A stretch of DNA of 49,324 bases from UBA4312 sp040266995 (GCA_040266995.1 JAWRHV010000032.1:1-49324); one strand, 5' to 3'; shown: positions 8,327 to 17,008, counted from the stretch's first letter. Numbers and translations: made by a program. Notes: generated by a model from the letters alone, not told the origin.

Positions 8327-8971
8327 ATGAAAATCACGATAGATAAAAAACTGCATGATCTCTGTCCGTCTATCCAGCTGGGCATTTTGGAATACGATGT
8401 CACCGTACAAAAAAGCGATGGGTCCCTCCAGTCTGTTTTCGATGATTCCATGGCCCATATAGATATAGAGGTGGCAGATATCGCTCATATCCCATCGATA
8501 GCGGCTACCCGGGCTGCGTATAAGGCGCTTGGAAAAAGTCCGTCCAAATACCGGAATGCGGCGGAGGCGATGCTGCGAAGAGTGGTCAAACAAAAAGGAC
8601 TGTACCCCATTAATAACATCATTGATATACAGAACCGGATCTCCGTTCTGACAGGCTTTTCCATCGGATCCTATGACATGGATCAGCTACGTGGAGAAGT
8701 CCATCTGGTCCGGGCATTGCCGAATGCGCATTATGAGGGAATCGGAAAACAAGCGGTCAATATCGCGGATCTGCCGGTCCTGCAGGATGAAGCCGGTTAT
8801 TTCGGCAATCCGACCAGCGACAGCCAACGGGCCATGGTGACATTGGGGAAACACCGGATCCTTACGGTCATCTATGCCTTTACACCGTTAACGGATGTAT
8901 TGGCTTTGTATCAGGCTGACCTGCAGACGTATACAGATGCAAAGATCCGGCGGGTGGAGGTCATAACCTGA
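8327..8971 (+). CDS. B3/B4 tRNA-binding domain protein
   Basis: 214 residues. It matches the stand-alone B3/B4 domain of phenylalanyl-tRNA synthetase beta chains: AATRAAYKALGKSPSKYRNAAEAMLRRV, NNIIDIQNRISVLTGFSIGSYD, and LGKHRILTVIYAFTP near the end (quoted in pieces of known family blocks). Stand-alone relatives are thought to edit mischarged or damaged aminoacyl-tRNA or free substrates, but no reaction is proven for most. Its TGA overlaps by one base the ATG of the SRAP gene, so the two are translated together. Confidence 0.85.
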   Translation: MKITIDKKLHDLCPSIQLGILEYDVTVQKSDGSLQSVFDDSMAHIDIEVADIAHIPSIAATRAAYKALGKSPSKYRNAAEAMLRRVVKQKGLYPINNIIDIQNRISVLTGFSIGSYDMDQLRGEVHLVRALPNAHYEGIGKQAVNIADLPVLQDEAGYFGNPTSDSQRAMVTLGKHRILTVIYAFTPLTDVLALYQADLQTYTDAKIRRVEVIT

Positions 8972-9519
8972 TGTGTGGAAATTATTACATATCCAAAGAT
9001 TCGGTCTTGCGGATCCAGAATACGTTTGTCTATCAGGGACTGCGTTGTGCCTTTGAGGATGTATTTCCCGGGCAGCGCTGCCTGGTACTCACAAACGATC
9101 ACGGAACCATTGTCAGTCGATCCATGAAGTGGGGATTATCGATCCAATCCGGCACTCTGATCAATGCCAGAGCGGAAACGGTCTGTCAGAAACCGACGTT
9201 TTCTTCTTTGGTCGAAACACGACGGTGCATTGTTGTGGCGGACGCCTATTATGAATGGAATGCCGCCAAGGAAAAGGTCACCTTTTCAAGAAAGGACGGA
9301 AAGATCCTGTGGATGGCAGGCATCTATAAGGAAGATGGATTTGTGATCCTGACGACCCGGCCCAATGCCAGCGTACGTCCGGTCCATGACCGGATGCCTT
9401 TGATCCTTGAAAAAGAGGAAATGACGCGATGGCTTTCCAAAGACTATAAAGATCTGCTGGACAAGGTGCCGGCTTTATTGGAAAAGAAACAACGCTTTGA
9501 ACAGTTGGGATTATTCTAG
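8971..9519 (+). CDS. SRAP/HMCES-like protein (YedK type)
   Basis: 182 residues. Cys2 directly after Met (MCGNYY) is the residue that attacks abasic sites to form a stable DNA-protein crosslink. INARAET supplies the Asn, DAYYEW the Glu, and VHDRMPLIL the His of the active site. Family members shield abasic sites in single-stranded DNA during replication. A little shorter than E. coli YedK (~220 residues) but all active-site blocks are present. In the middle of a three-gene operon between a B3/B4 protein and an HD phosphohydrolase. Confidence 0.92.
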   Translation: MCGNYYISKDSVLRIQNTFVYQGLRCAFEDVFPGQRCLVLTNDHGTIVSRSMKWGLSIQSGTLINARAETVCQKPTFSSLVETRRCIVVADAYYEWNAAKEKVTFSRKDGKILWMAGIYKEDGFVILTTRPNASVRPVHDRMPLILEKEEMTRWLSKDYKDLLDKVPALLEKKQRFEQLGLF

Positions 9520-9530
9520 GAGAAAAAAAG

Positions 9531-10121
9531 ATGAATGAACGATTAGAAAAACAGATGACATTCCTTTTGGAAATCGATAAAGAGAAGGAAATTGAAAGGC
9601 AGACGATATTATCGTCCGGATCCCGCCAGGAAAACGATGCGGAACATGCATGGCATATGGCTATTATGACCTATCTGCTCAGTGAATATGCCAATGAGAA
9701 GATCGATGTATTAAAAACGGTGATGATGGTACTTTGCCATGATCTGGTCGAGGTATATGCAGGGGATACCTTTGCCTACGATGAAAGGGCCAAACAATCG
9801 CAGGCACAAAGAGAAAAGAAAGCGGCGGATCGTCTGTTTAGCCTGCTGCCGGAAGACCAAGACCGGAAGATCCGTTCTTTGTGGGAGGAATTCGAGGAAG
9901 CCAAAACGCCGGAATCCTTATTCGCCCATACGATGGACAATCTGCAGCCGACCATGCTCAATGCGGCTGCCGGAGGCATTTCCTGGAAAGAATGGGGTGT
10001 CCATATTGATCAGATCCTGGAAAGAAATGAACTGACAGGAAAGGGTTCTAAAGATTTATGGGACTATTCCTATTCCCGTCTGATCGCTCCCAACGTGGAA
10101 AATGGCAATATAAAGAAATAG
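9531..10121 (+). CDS. HD-domain phosphohydrolase (YfbR/HDDC2-like 5'-nucleotidase)
   Basis: 196 residues, AGGAG ribosome binding site 11 bases after the SRAP stop. HD motif: H39 in AEHAWH, H70-D71 in LCHDLVE, and a later Asp in AHTMDNLQP. The pattern matches the YfbR/HDDC2 group, which dephosphorylates (deoxy)nucleoside monophosphates. A second, distinct member lies at 20133-20717. Position after SRAP suggests nucleotide-pool cleaning linked to DNA damage (inference). Confidence 0.88.
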   Translation: MNERLEKQMTFLLEIDKEKEIERQTILSSGSRQENDAEHAWHMAIMTYLLSEYANEKIDVLKTVMMVLCHDLVEVYAGDTFAYDERAKQSQAQREKKAADRLFSLLPEDQDRKIRSLWEEFEEAKTPESLFAHTMDNLQPTMLNAAAGGISWKEWGVHIDQILERNELTGKGSKDLWDYSYSRLIAPNVENGNIKK

Positions 10122-10155
10122 CGGAGTCATTTAGTTAGCCAAGGAAAACGGTTTG

Positions 10156-10164
10156 TGATATGAT
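10156..10164 (+). promoter_or_regulatory. Extended -10 promoter for the CobW gene
   Basis: TGA-TATGAT with a weak -35 (TTAGCC) 18 nt upstream. AAGGAGG follows at 10176-10182. Confidence 0.5.
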
Positions 10165-10187
10165 GTTGATTGCGCAAGGAGGCATGT

Positions 10188-11495
10188 ATGTTACCAAATG
10201 AATATGTATCCGTACCAGTCGGTTTGATTACTGGGTATTTAGGTGCCGGAAAAACGACACTGATGAATTATATTTTACGAAATCCAAAGGGCCATAAGAT
10301 AGCCGTCATCGTCAACGATATCGGCGATGTGAATATTGATGCGGACCTGATCGAAAAGGGCGGTAAAGTGCAGCAGGAAGATAACAGCCTGGTTCCATTA
10401 CAGAACGGTTGTATTTGTTGTACGCTGCAAAACGATCTGATCGAACAGCTCAACACATTGTGTGAGATGGATAAGTTCGATTATATCTTGATCGAGGCCA
10501 GTGGTGTTTGCGAACCGATCCCGATTGCACAGACTATCACCATGCTGGCAGAAAGCCAGAAAGCCCGCGGTATGATGGAGATGTGCCACCTGGACAATGT
10601 CATCTGTATTGCCGATACACTGCGTCTTGCTGAAGAATTTGACTGTGGATCTGATTTTGTGGAAAAGCGCAAGGAATACCAAGAGCAGGAAGATATCCGT
10701 GGATTATTGATCCAGCAGCTGGAATATGCCAATATCATCATTATGAATAAAGCGGAACTGGTGGATGAGAAATCCAAGGCGAAGATCAAACAAGTGATCC
10801 ATGCCCTTTGTCCGGTTGCTAAAATTGTGGAAGCCAGCTACAGCCAGGTAGATATTGATGATATCCTGGATACCGATTATTTTGACTTCCAGCAGAACTA
10901 CTACAATGAAGGATGGGTCAAAGCTTTGGTTAGTGATGAAGACAAAGAACGCGAAGAAGACCATCATCACGACCACGATCATGAAGAAGAACATCATCAC
11001 GACCATGATCACGATCACGAAGATCATGATCACCATCATGACCATGATGATCCAGAAGGAGAAGGTGTTCATCATCACCATCACCACCATCATCATCACC
11101 ATCACGAGGGAGAGGATGATCTGGAATATGGAATTGATACCTATGTATACAAGAGCATTCGTCCGTTTGCGATGGATCTGCTGGAGCATAAAGTAAATAA
11201 TGAATGGCCAAAGAATATTATTCGTACAAAAGGCTATCTGTGGTATGATCATGATCCAAAATATCTGTATGTGTTTGAACAGGCCGGTTCACAGATCTCT
11301 ACGTATAAAGACAGTATGTGGTTAGCAGCTGCCGGAGAAGATGTACAGAAGGAAGCTTTTGAAAATGATCCGAAGATCCTGGAAAAATGGGATGAAAAAT
11401 ACGGAGACCGTGAAAACAAGATCGTATTTATCGGTCAGAACCTGGATCGTGATTTCATTGACCAGTGGATGAACAGCTGTTTGACAGACTTATAG
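10188..11495 (+). CDS. CobW/COG0523 metal-chaperone GTPase with long His-rich loop
   Basis: Start at the ATG 5 nt after AAGGAGG; a TTG 18 bases upstream is in frame but precedes the binding site. 435 residues. Walker A GYLGAGKTT (~16-24), metal motif GCICCTL (~74-80), Walker B-like IEASG, NKAEL base recognition, then a His/Asp/Glu loop (~257-312) and a CobW C-terminal domain (~315-435). COG0523 GTPases deliver Zn, Co, Ni or Fe to target enzymes; the His-rich loop favours Zn, Ni or Co storage. Own promoter and terminator. It sits just upstream of the redox cluster ending in hypA, which makes a nickel or zinc role plausible but unproven. Confidence 0.93.
   Translation: MLPNEYVSVPVGLITGYLGAGKTTLMNYILRNPKGHKIAVIVNDIGDVNIDADLIEKGGKVQQEDNSLVPLQNGCICCTLQNDLIEQLNTLCEMDKFDYILIEASGVCEPIPIAQTITMLAESQKARGMMEMCHLDNVICIADTLRLAEEFDCGSDFVEKRKEYQEQEDIRGLLIQQLEYANIIIMNKAELVDEKSKAKIKQVIHALCPVAKIVEASYSQVDIDDILDTDYFDFQQNYYNEGWVKALVSDEDKEREEDHHHDHDHEEEHHHDHDHDHEDHDHHHDHDDPEGEGVHHHHHHHHHHHHEGEDDLEYGIDTYVYKSIRPFAMDLLEHKVNNEWPKNIIRTKGYLWYDHDPKYLYVFEQAGSQISTYKDSMWLAAAGEDVQKEAFENDPKILEKWDEKYGDRENKIVFIGQNLDRDFIDQWMNSCLTDL
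10957..11106 (+). repeat. His/Asp/Glu-rich low-complexity coding tract
   Basis: CAT/CAC/GAT/GAA codons encode alternating DH and EH clusters and a run of 12 His near the end. Typical of metal-buffering loops. The long antisense frames here are side effects of this composition. Confidence 0.9.
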
Positions 11496-11502
11496 GATCC
11501 AG

Positions 11503-11533
11503 AACTGTATGCAAAAATGCATACAGTTTTTTT
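11503..11533 (+). terminator. Intrinsic terminator after the CobW gene
   Basis: 11-bp perfect stem AACTGTATGCA / TGCATACAGTT, 4-nt A loop, then a T run. Confidence 0.92.
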
Positions 11534-11593
11534 GGTGGTTTTAATTAGTTTTTAAAACGATATTCCATAGTTATTTATACCTTTTTGTTTTCG

Positions 11594-11622
11594 TTGAACG
11601 TGCTTTAAAAAAGAAATATAAT
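11594..11622 (+). promoter_or_regulatory. Promoter of the membrane/flavoprotein cluster
   Basis: -35 TTGAAC (11594-11599), 17-nt spacer, -10 TATAAT (11617-11622); leader of about 45 nt with AGGAGGA before the first gene. No operator is obvious. Confidence 0.75.
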
Positions 11623-11674
11623 ATCATTAAGGAAACTTGCGTATTTTCTAATAAAGATAATAGGAGGACATTAT

Positions 11675-12073
11675 ATGGCATGTTTTTTAGTGTCTGCAGC
11701 GGAAGCTGTTGTAGTTACAGCTGTTAAAAAAGCTGTAGAAAAAAAAGAAATCGAATTGAAAGCAGAACGCCCGGAAATCGCAAATGAAATTGAGGAGCAT
11801 TCTATTTCATTTTCACAAAAATTAGGCTGGTTGATGAAGATGTTATGGGGCGGTTCTTTCCTGCTTCTGATTGAACACATTTGGCATGGAGAAGTAGTTC
11901 CATGGCCTCCGTTCTTGACAGCTATGGCCAGTGCGGAAGAGACGGCCAGCATGCTGCATGAAATGGCTACCGTTGGTGTGGCTATGGCATTACTGGTAAC
12001 GGCTGTCTGGGGTGTTATAGTACTCTGTTCCAGTTGGATGGAAAGAAAAGCACTTGTAAAAGAAAGAAGATAG
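11675..12073 (+). CDS. Small membrane protein, first gene of the redox cluster (function unknown)
   Basis: 132 residues, AGGAGGA binding site. A weakly hydrophobic N-terminus (MACFLVSAAEAVVVTAV) is followed by a charged helical stretch, then a transmembrane helix with WGGSFLLLIEHIWHGEV and a second one near residues 98-122. The His/Trp/Glu pattern around the first helix (EHIWHGE) could bind a cofactor or metal. The family is not one I can name. Followed after two bases by a second membrane protein and then by two flavoproteins, so a membrane anchor for an electron-transfer complex is the simplest idea (inference). Confidence 0.75.
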   Translation: MACFLVSAAEAVVVTAVKKAVEKKEIELKAERPEIANEIEEHSISFSQKLGWLMKMLWGGSFLLLIEHIWHGEVVPWPPFLTAMASAEETASMLHEMATVGVAMALLVTAVWGVIVLCSSWMERKALVKERR

Positions 12074-12075
12074 TT

Positions 12076-12351
12076 ATGTGTTGGTTATTGACTATCATGG
12101 CTGCTGTACTGGCAACCATAGCACAAATAAAAAAACCGGAAAGAAGGCTTTCCACTTTGATTTTTATGTACTGGTCAGCTGCATTGATGTGGAGCGTTGA
12201 CGGCATTTTCCGGGTTAGGGAAGGCGAAAGCTTTCTGGATCTGAGCATGGATGACGCTTTGTTGGGATTGCTGGTTGTCGCCTGCGGACTGGTTGCTTTT
12301 GAAGTTTTAAAACAATGGAAAAAGAAACAAAAATCGATTGTCAATGCGTAG
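12076..12351 (+). CDS. Small membrane protein, second gene of the redox cluster (function unknown)
   Basis: 91 residues. The ATG lies two bases after the previous stop and the purine stretch GAAAGAAG within the previous gene may act as its binding site, so translation is likely coupled. Three hydrophobic segments: residues ~2-16, ~27-42 (LIFMYWSAALMW) and ~58-76. A charged loop between the second and third and a basic C-terminal tail (KQWKKKQK) suggest a cytoplasmic C-terminus. No known domain seen. Forms a pair with the preceding gene. Confidence 0.72.
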   Translation: MCWLLTIMAAVLATIAQIKKPERRLSTLIFMYWSAALMWSVDGIFRVREGESFLDLSMDDALLGLLVVACGLVAFEVLKQWKKKQKSIVNA

Positions 12352-12366
12352 AAAAGGAAAATTATT

Positions 12367-13779
12367 ATGGCGAATGTAAATGACAGAGTTTGTATTATCG
12401 GTGGTGGGCCGGCAGGAATCTCTGCTGCCATGTACCTACAGAAAAAGGGTTATTCGGATTATGTAATCTATGAAAAGCTGAATAAGGTGGGAGGAAAATC
12501 TTATTCTCCGAAGATTGAAGTCAACGGACAGGAACGTACGTATGAAACAGGGGCTATCATGGGAGCTATTACGTATCATGCCGTCCACGAAGTGGAAGAA
12601 TTTGCGGGAGTTACTCATGCCGACGGTCCGGATATGCGTCGTATGTACAGAGATAAGACAGGAAAAGAAATCTTCCCGTTTGATATCACCAAGGATCCGT
12701 CCATTAAAAAGACCAGGGATTTGTTGAAACTGAAATCCCAGATGAAAAAACTGGTAAAGATCATGAATACGAAGTATGCCGGTTATGACTGTTATGGACA
12801 TATCGGTGTAGCCCAGGGACGTTACAATGGTCTTTCAAAAGAAATCGACCGTCCTTTACAAAGGATGCAGGGTGTCAATCCGAATCTGAAGGATCTGGCT
12901 TTGCCGTTTGATGAATTCTGTAAACTAAACGGTGTAGAAGAAGTAATGAAGATCTGGATCGGCCCTTATACTTCCTTCGGTTATGGATTCTTTGATGAAA
13001 TTCCGGCCGCTTATGTCATGAAATACCTGGATACGACAACCGCTATTGAGTTTATCAATATGCGTTTATGGACATGGAAGGAAGGAACGCAGTCCATCTA
13101 TGAAAAAGCCAATAAGAAGCTGGACCATCCGGCGGTGCTGAATACCGAAGTTGTAAAGGTGGAAAGACCGGCCGAAGGACAGGAAGGCAAGATCAAAGTG
13201 ACGATCCGGAATGCCGAAGGCGAATCGGTGGAAGAATTTGACAAACTGATCGTGACGACACCATTGGACTGGTTTGCGAAGTATGCAGATGCGCGCGAAG
13301 AGGAAAAAGAATTGTTTGCCAAGATCATTCATGAAAAATATGTGGACTTTATTGCTACCTTTGAAGAGGATGCCGGTCCGACGATTTCCGGATATATCTT
13401 CGACAATATGGATTTCCATCGTTTAGGGCATGCGATGGTCTATTATCATCGCTGGGAAGATCTGGATGACAACTGTCCTTGCACTGTCTATGCATTGCGT
13501 AACCATATGGGCAGTGACGATGTTCCTTATAATTACACGATCAATACCATGGTCAAAGATATGAAGCGTTGTGGTTTCCCTGTCAAAGATCGTCTGTATG
13601 AGCAGGAATCGTATTACTGTCCACATGTAAGTCCGGCCGATTATGCCGATGGATGGTATGACAAACTGGATGCCATGCAAGGAAAACAAGGCACATATTA
13701 TGCCGGTGAAATCTATTCATTCGGTGATATGGAAGATACGTGTGCCGCAAGTAAAGATATAGTGGAAAGATTCTTTTAG
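12367..13779 (+). CDS. FAD-dependent oxidoreductase (amine-oxidase-like fold)
   Basis: 470 residues, AAAAGGAAA binding site. N-terminal FAD-binding Rossmann motif CIIGGGPAGISAAMYL with the acidic residue in VIYEKL, then GGKSYSP, as in the NAD(P)-binding/flavin amine oxidase superfamily. C-terminal YYAGEIYSFGDMEDTCAAS is the second FAD contact region. No signal peptide or membrane helix; cytoplasmic. The substrate is unknown; relatives oxidise amines or desaturate isoprenoid-like substrates. In operon with two membrane proteins upstream and a large FeS flavoprotein 6-16 bases downstream, hence a likely partner in one electron-transfer chain. Confidence 0.85.
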   Translation: MANVNDRVCIIGGGPAGISAAMYLQKKGYSDYVIYEKLNKVGGKSYSPKIEVNGQERTYETGAIMGAITYHAVHEVEEFAGVTHADGPDMRRMYRDKTGKEIFPFDITKDPSIKKTRDLLKLKSQMKKLVKIMNTKYAGYDCYGHIGVAQGRYNGLSKEIDRPLQRMQGVNPNLKDLALPFDEFCKLNGVEEVMKIWIGPYTSFGYGFFDEIPAAYVMKYLDTTTAIEFINMRLWTWKEGTQSIYEKANKKLDHPAVLNTEVVKVERPAEGQEGKIKVTIRNAEGESVEEFDKLIVTTPLDWFAKYADAREEEKELFAKIIHEKYVDFIATFEEDAGPTISGYIFDNMDFHRLGHAMVYYHRWEDLDDNCPCTVYALRNHMGSDDVPYNYTINTMVKDMKRCGFPVKDRLYEQESYYCPHVSPADYADGWYDKLDAMQGKQGTYYAGEIYSFGDMEDTCAASKDIVERFF

Positions 13780-13794
13780 AGAATAGTGTGTGTG

Positions 13795-16587
13795 ATGATG
13801 AAAAAAGAATGGAAAATTGGGGATCCGATGATCAATGAACGGGATTTTTGGCCGGAAGAAGATTACAAGGCTGAAGATCCGGAAAAAGAAAAGCTGGTAT
13901 TAAAGCTGGCAATGATGATCACGGACCGTTATGCGAAACGATATACGCGTAGAGTGAATAACAAGGATCCGGAATATTGGGCACTGGATCGTATTTTTAC
14001 CAAAGAACAGATCAAATTTTTGATCAGCTTTAAGAAGACACGTGTACCATATACGATCGATGAACTGGCGGAAATGAACGAAATGTCCAGAGAAGCCGCA
14101 AAGGATATGATCGATTATCTGACAGGGATCGGTATCGTGGAAATGGTACGTCGGGAAGAACCACCTTATGATAAGATGTACAATCTGCCGATCTTTGTGC
14201 CGGGCTCTGCTGAATTTATGATGATGAACGATAAGCTGACGGATCAGCATCCGGAGCTGGCGACGTTCTTTAACTTAATGACGCAGCTGCCGTTAGGCGG
14301 AATTACCCAGATGGTACCTCCGGGAGGCGCCGGTATCGGTATGCATGTCATTCCGGTGGAAAAAGCCATTGAAGCGGAAAACACTTCGATTTCCGTGGAA
14401 CACCTGTCCCATTGGCTGAACAAGTATGATAAATACTCCGTGGGCATGTGCACATGCCGGAAACAGCAGCGGATGCGTGGCGAAGGCAGCGGCGAAATCG
14501 AAGGGGAATATTGTATTGGCGTCGGTGACATGGCGGAATATTGCGTGGACCGCAATGCCGGCCGCTATATAACCTATGAAGAAGCCTTGGAAATTCTGGA
14601 ACGGGCCGAAAGACATGGGTATGTTCATCAGATTACCAATATCGATGGCAGCAATAAGATTGTCGGTATTTGTAACTGTGCGCCTGGCGTATGTAACGCC
14701 ATCCGGACTTCCCAGTTATACAATACACCGAATATGTCGCGCAGTGCCTATCGTGCGCACGTAGAAAAAGATAAATGCGTGGCATGTGGTAAGTGTGTGG
14801 AAGTCTGTCCGGTCGGTGCGGCAAAACTGGGCCAGAAGCTTTGTACAAAGAAGGGCCCGGTAATCTATCCGTTAAGTGAACTGCCGGATGAAAAGGTATG
14901 GGGACCGGATAAATGGAACTACAACTACCGTGAAGATGCCAAGATCAACTGCTATCCACAAGGAACAGCTCCTTGTAAAACGGCTTGTCCGGCCCATTTG
15001 GCTATCCAGGGCTACATCAAAATGGCCAGCGAAGGCCGTTATGAAGAAGCCTTAAAATTAATTAAGCAGGATAACCCGTTCCCGGCTGTGTGCGGGGCTG
15101 TATGTAACCGTCGCTGCGAGGATGCATGTACCCGTGGTACGATCGACCAGCCATTGGCGATTGATGAGATCAAGAAGTTCATCGCATCGCTGGATCTGCA
15201 TGCAGAAACTAGATATATCCCGTTATGTGAAAACGGCGAAGGAAAATTCTTTTCGCAGAAGATTGCGGTCATCGGTGCCGGTCCGGCCGGCCTGAGCGCT
15301 GCGTATTATCTGCGTAAGGAAGGCTATCCGGTTACCGTCTTTGAAAAGGAAAGCCGTCCGGGCGGCATGTTGTTGAACGGTATTCCGAGCTTCCGTCTGG
15401 AAAAAGATGTTGTGGAAGCAGAAATTGACGTAATGCGTCAGATGGGTGTGGAAATCAAGACCAGTATCGAAGTCGGAAAAGATATCACATTGGATGCATT
15501 GCGTGCCCAGGGATACAAGGCCTTCTATATTGCCATCGGTGCCCAGGGCGGAAGAAAGACCGGTGTACCGGGGGAAGATGCCCAAGGGGTACAGACCGGG
15601 GTAGAATTCTTACGAAAGGTAAATTTGGATCATTCCATTCGTTTGGATGGGGATACGGTTGTCGTAGGTGGCGGAAACGTTGCGGTCGATGTAGCCCGTA
15701 CGGCCATTCGTACCGGAAGCTCCAAAGTCACCATGTTGTGTTTAGAGTCGGAAAAAGAAATGCCGGCTGCACCGGATGAAGTCGAAGAAGCCAAAGAAGA
15801 AGGAATCATCGTTCAAAACGGATGGGGTCCAAAGGAAATATTGACGGAAGACGGCCATGTTACGGGTATCGTATTTAAGAGATGCACAGCGGTCAAAGAT
15901 GACCAAGGCCGCTTCAATCCACAATACGATGAAGAAGATACGATCACCATTCCATGTGCCAATATCTTGTTGTCGATTGGTCAGTCTGTGGAATGGGGCA
16001 GCTTGTTAGATGGTTCAAAGGTTGTGATCAACCGAAACGGAACCGCGCAAGCCGATCCGGTAACTTATCAGACAGCAGAACCGGATATCTTTGTCGGTGG
16101 TGATGTCTATTCCGGACCGAAGTTTGCGATCGATGCGATTGCGGCCGGCCGAGAAGGTATGGTTTCCATCAACCGTTTCGTACATCCGGGCCAGTCTTTG
16201 ACGATTGCACGTGATTTACGTAAATTCAACGAATTGGACAAGGACAATATCGATGTGGAAACATTTGATAATGCCAAACGTCAGATTCCTGGAAAGAAAG
16301 TCGGTATTGCGACCAAGACCTTTGATGACCTGCGTATGACTTTGACAGAAGAGCAGGTCAAGACCGAAGCGAAACGTTGTTTAGGATGTGGCGCGACCAG
16401 CGTCGATCTGAACCGTTGTATTGGATGTGGATTGTGTACGACACGTTGTGAATTTGATGCCATCCATCTGCACAGAGATATTCCGGAAGCCAGTACGATG
16501 TATAGAACCGAAGACAAATTCAAGGCCATCGGCCCTTATGCTGCCAAACGTGCAGCTAAGATTGCGGTACGCAAAAGGAAAAAATAA
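13795..16587 (+). CDS. Large FeS flavoprotein: GltD/DPD-like NADPH oxidoreductase with extra ferredoxin domains
   Basis: About 930 residues. The start is uncertain: GTG 13786, GTG 13792 and ATG 13795/13798 are all in frame and none has a strong binding site. Order: a ~320-residue N-terminal region with helix-turn-helix-like helices and cysteines (MCTCRKQQ, CNCAPGVCN), a 4Fe-4S ferredoxin motif (CVACGKCVEVCP), a glutamate-synthase small-subunit-type FeS domain (CKTACPAH ... CGAVCNRRCEDACTRG), an FAD site (VIGAGPAGLSAAYYL), an NAD(P)H site (VVVGGGNVAVDVA) and a C-terminal ferredoxin (CLGCG ... CIGCGLCTTRC). It should pass electrons between NAD(P)H and ferredoxin-type partners; no GltB-like large subunit is nearby, so not a normal glutamate synthase. 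Confidence 0.85.
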   Translation: MMKKEWKIGDPMINERDFWPEEDYKAEDPEKEKLVLKLAMMITDRYAKRYTRRVNNKDPEYWALDRIFTKEQIKFLISFKKTRVPYTIDELAEMNEMSREAAKDMIDYLTGIGIVEMVRREEPPYDKMYNLPIFVPGSAEFMMMNDKLTDQHPELATFFNLMTQLPLGGITQMVPPGGAGIGMHVIPVEKAIEAENTSISVEHLSHWLNKYDKYSVGMCTCRKQQRMRGEGSGEIEGEYCIGVGDMAEYCVDRNAGRYITYEEALEILERAERHGYVHQITNIDGSNKIVGICNCAPGVCNAIRTSQLYNTPNMSRSAYRAHVEKDKCVACGKCVEVCPVGAAKLGQKLCTKKGPVIYPLSELPDEKVWGPDKWNYNYREDAKINCYPQGTAPCKTACPAHLAIQGYIKMASEGRYEEALKLIKQDNPFPAVCGAVCNRRCEDACTRGTIDQPLAIDEIKKFIASLDLHAETRYIPLCENGEGKFFSQKIAVIGAGPAGLSAAYYLRKEGYPVTVFEKESRPGGMLLNGIPSFRLEKDVVEAEIDVMRQMGVEIKTSIEVGKDITLDALRAQGYKAFYIAIGAQGGRKTGVPGEDAQGVQTGVEFLRKVNLDHSIRLDGDTVVVGGGNVAVDVARTAIRTGSSKVTMLCLESEKEMPAAPDEVEEAKEEGIIVQNGWGPKEILTEDGHVTGIVFKRCTAVKDDQGRFNPQYDEEDTITIPCANILLSIGQSVEWGSLLDGSKVVINRNGTAQADPVTYQTAEPDIFVGGDVYSGPKFAIDAIAAGREGMVSINRFVHPGQSLTIARDLRKFNELDKDNIDVETFDNAKRQIPGKKVGIATKTFDDLRMTLTEEQVKTEAKRCLGCGATSVDLNRCIGCGLCTTRCEFDAIHLHRDIPEASTMYRTEDKFKAIGPYAAKRAAKIAVRKRKK

Positions 16588-16663
16588 AGAGTCCATACAC
16601 AGTATCGATTTGGAAGAAACCGGCCTTTCGACATGTGTATAGTAGAAAGGCAGGCAAAAGGTT

Positions 16664-17008
16664 ATGCATGAATTAGGAATTGCGTTTCATGTAATGGATA
16701 CAGTGGAGGATGTAGCCAAGGAAAACAATCTGACCCAGGTGTCCAGCGTGACTCTGGAGTTAGGGGAAGTATCCGGTGTCGTCTTTGATTATCTGGCGGA
16801 TGTCTGGGACTGGGCTGCAGAAAAAAGAGAATTGTTTTCCGGCAGCAAGCTTTTGTTGGAGACCATTCCGGCAGTGACCCTCTGCCGCGATTGCAATCGT
16901 ACGTATCCGACGGTCCGATATGGACGAACATGTCCGTATTGTAAAGGGGATCAAACGGAACTGGTCACAGGCAATGAAATCAATATCAAAGAAATTGAAG
17001 CATGTTAA
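16664..17008 (+). CDS. hypA: HypA/HybF nickel metallochaperone
   Basis: 114 residues, AGGCAAAAGG binding site. N-terminal MHELGIA supplies the Ni-binding His2-Glu3; the zinc ribbon has CRDC (residues ~73-76) and CPYC (~91-94). HypA loads nickel into NiFe-hydrogenase and, in some bacteria, urease. No hypB-F or hydrogenase subunits are seen in this window, so it is an orphan here. It follows the large FeS flavoprotein by 76 bases and ends the transcription unit at a strong terminator. Confidence 0.9.
   Translation: MHELGIAFHVMDTVEDVAKENNLTQVSSVTLELGEVSGVVFDYLADVWDWAAEKRELFSGSKLLLETIPAVTLCRDCNRTYPTVRYGRTCPYCKGDQTELVTGNEINIKEIEAC

Noticed and set aside
10704..11252. Long antisense frames across the His-rich tract of the CobW gene
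   Set aside because: They are rich in Met/Val or Asp/Gly only because they read CAT/CAC runs backwards; no binding site or domain.
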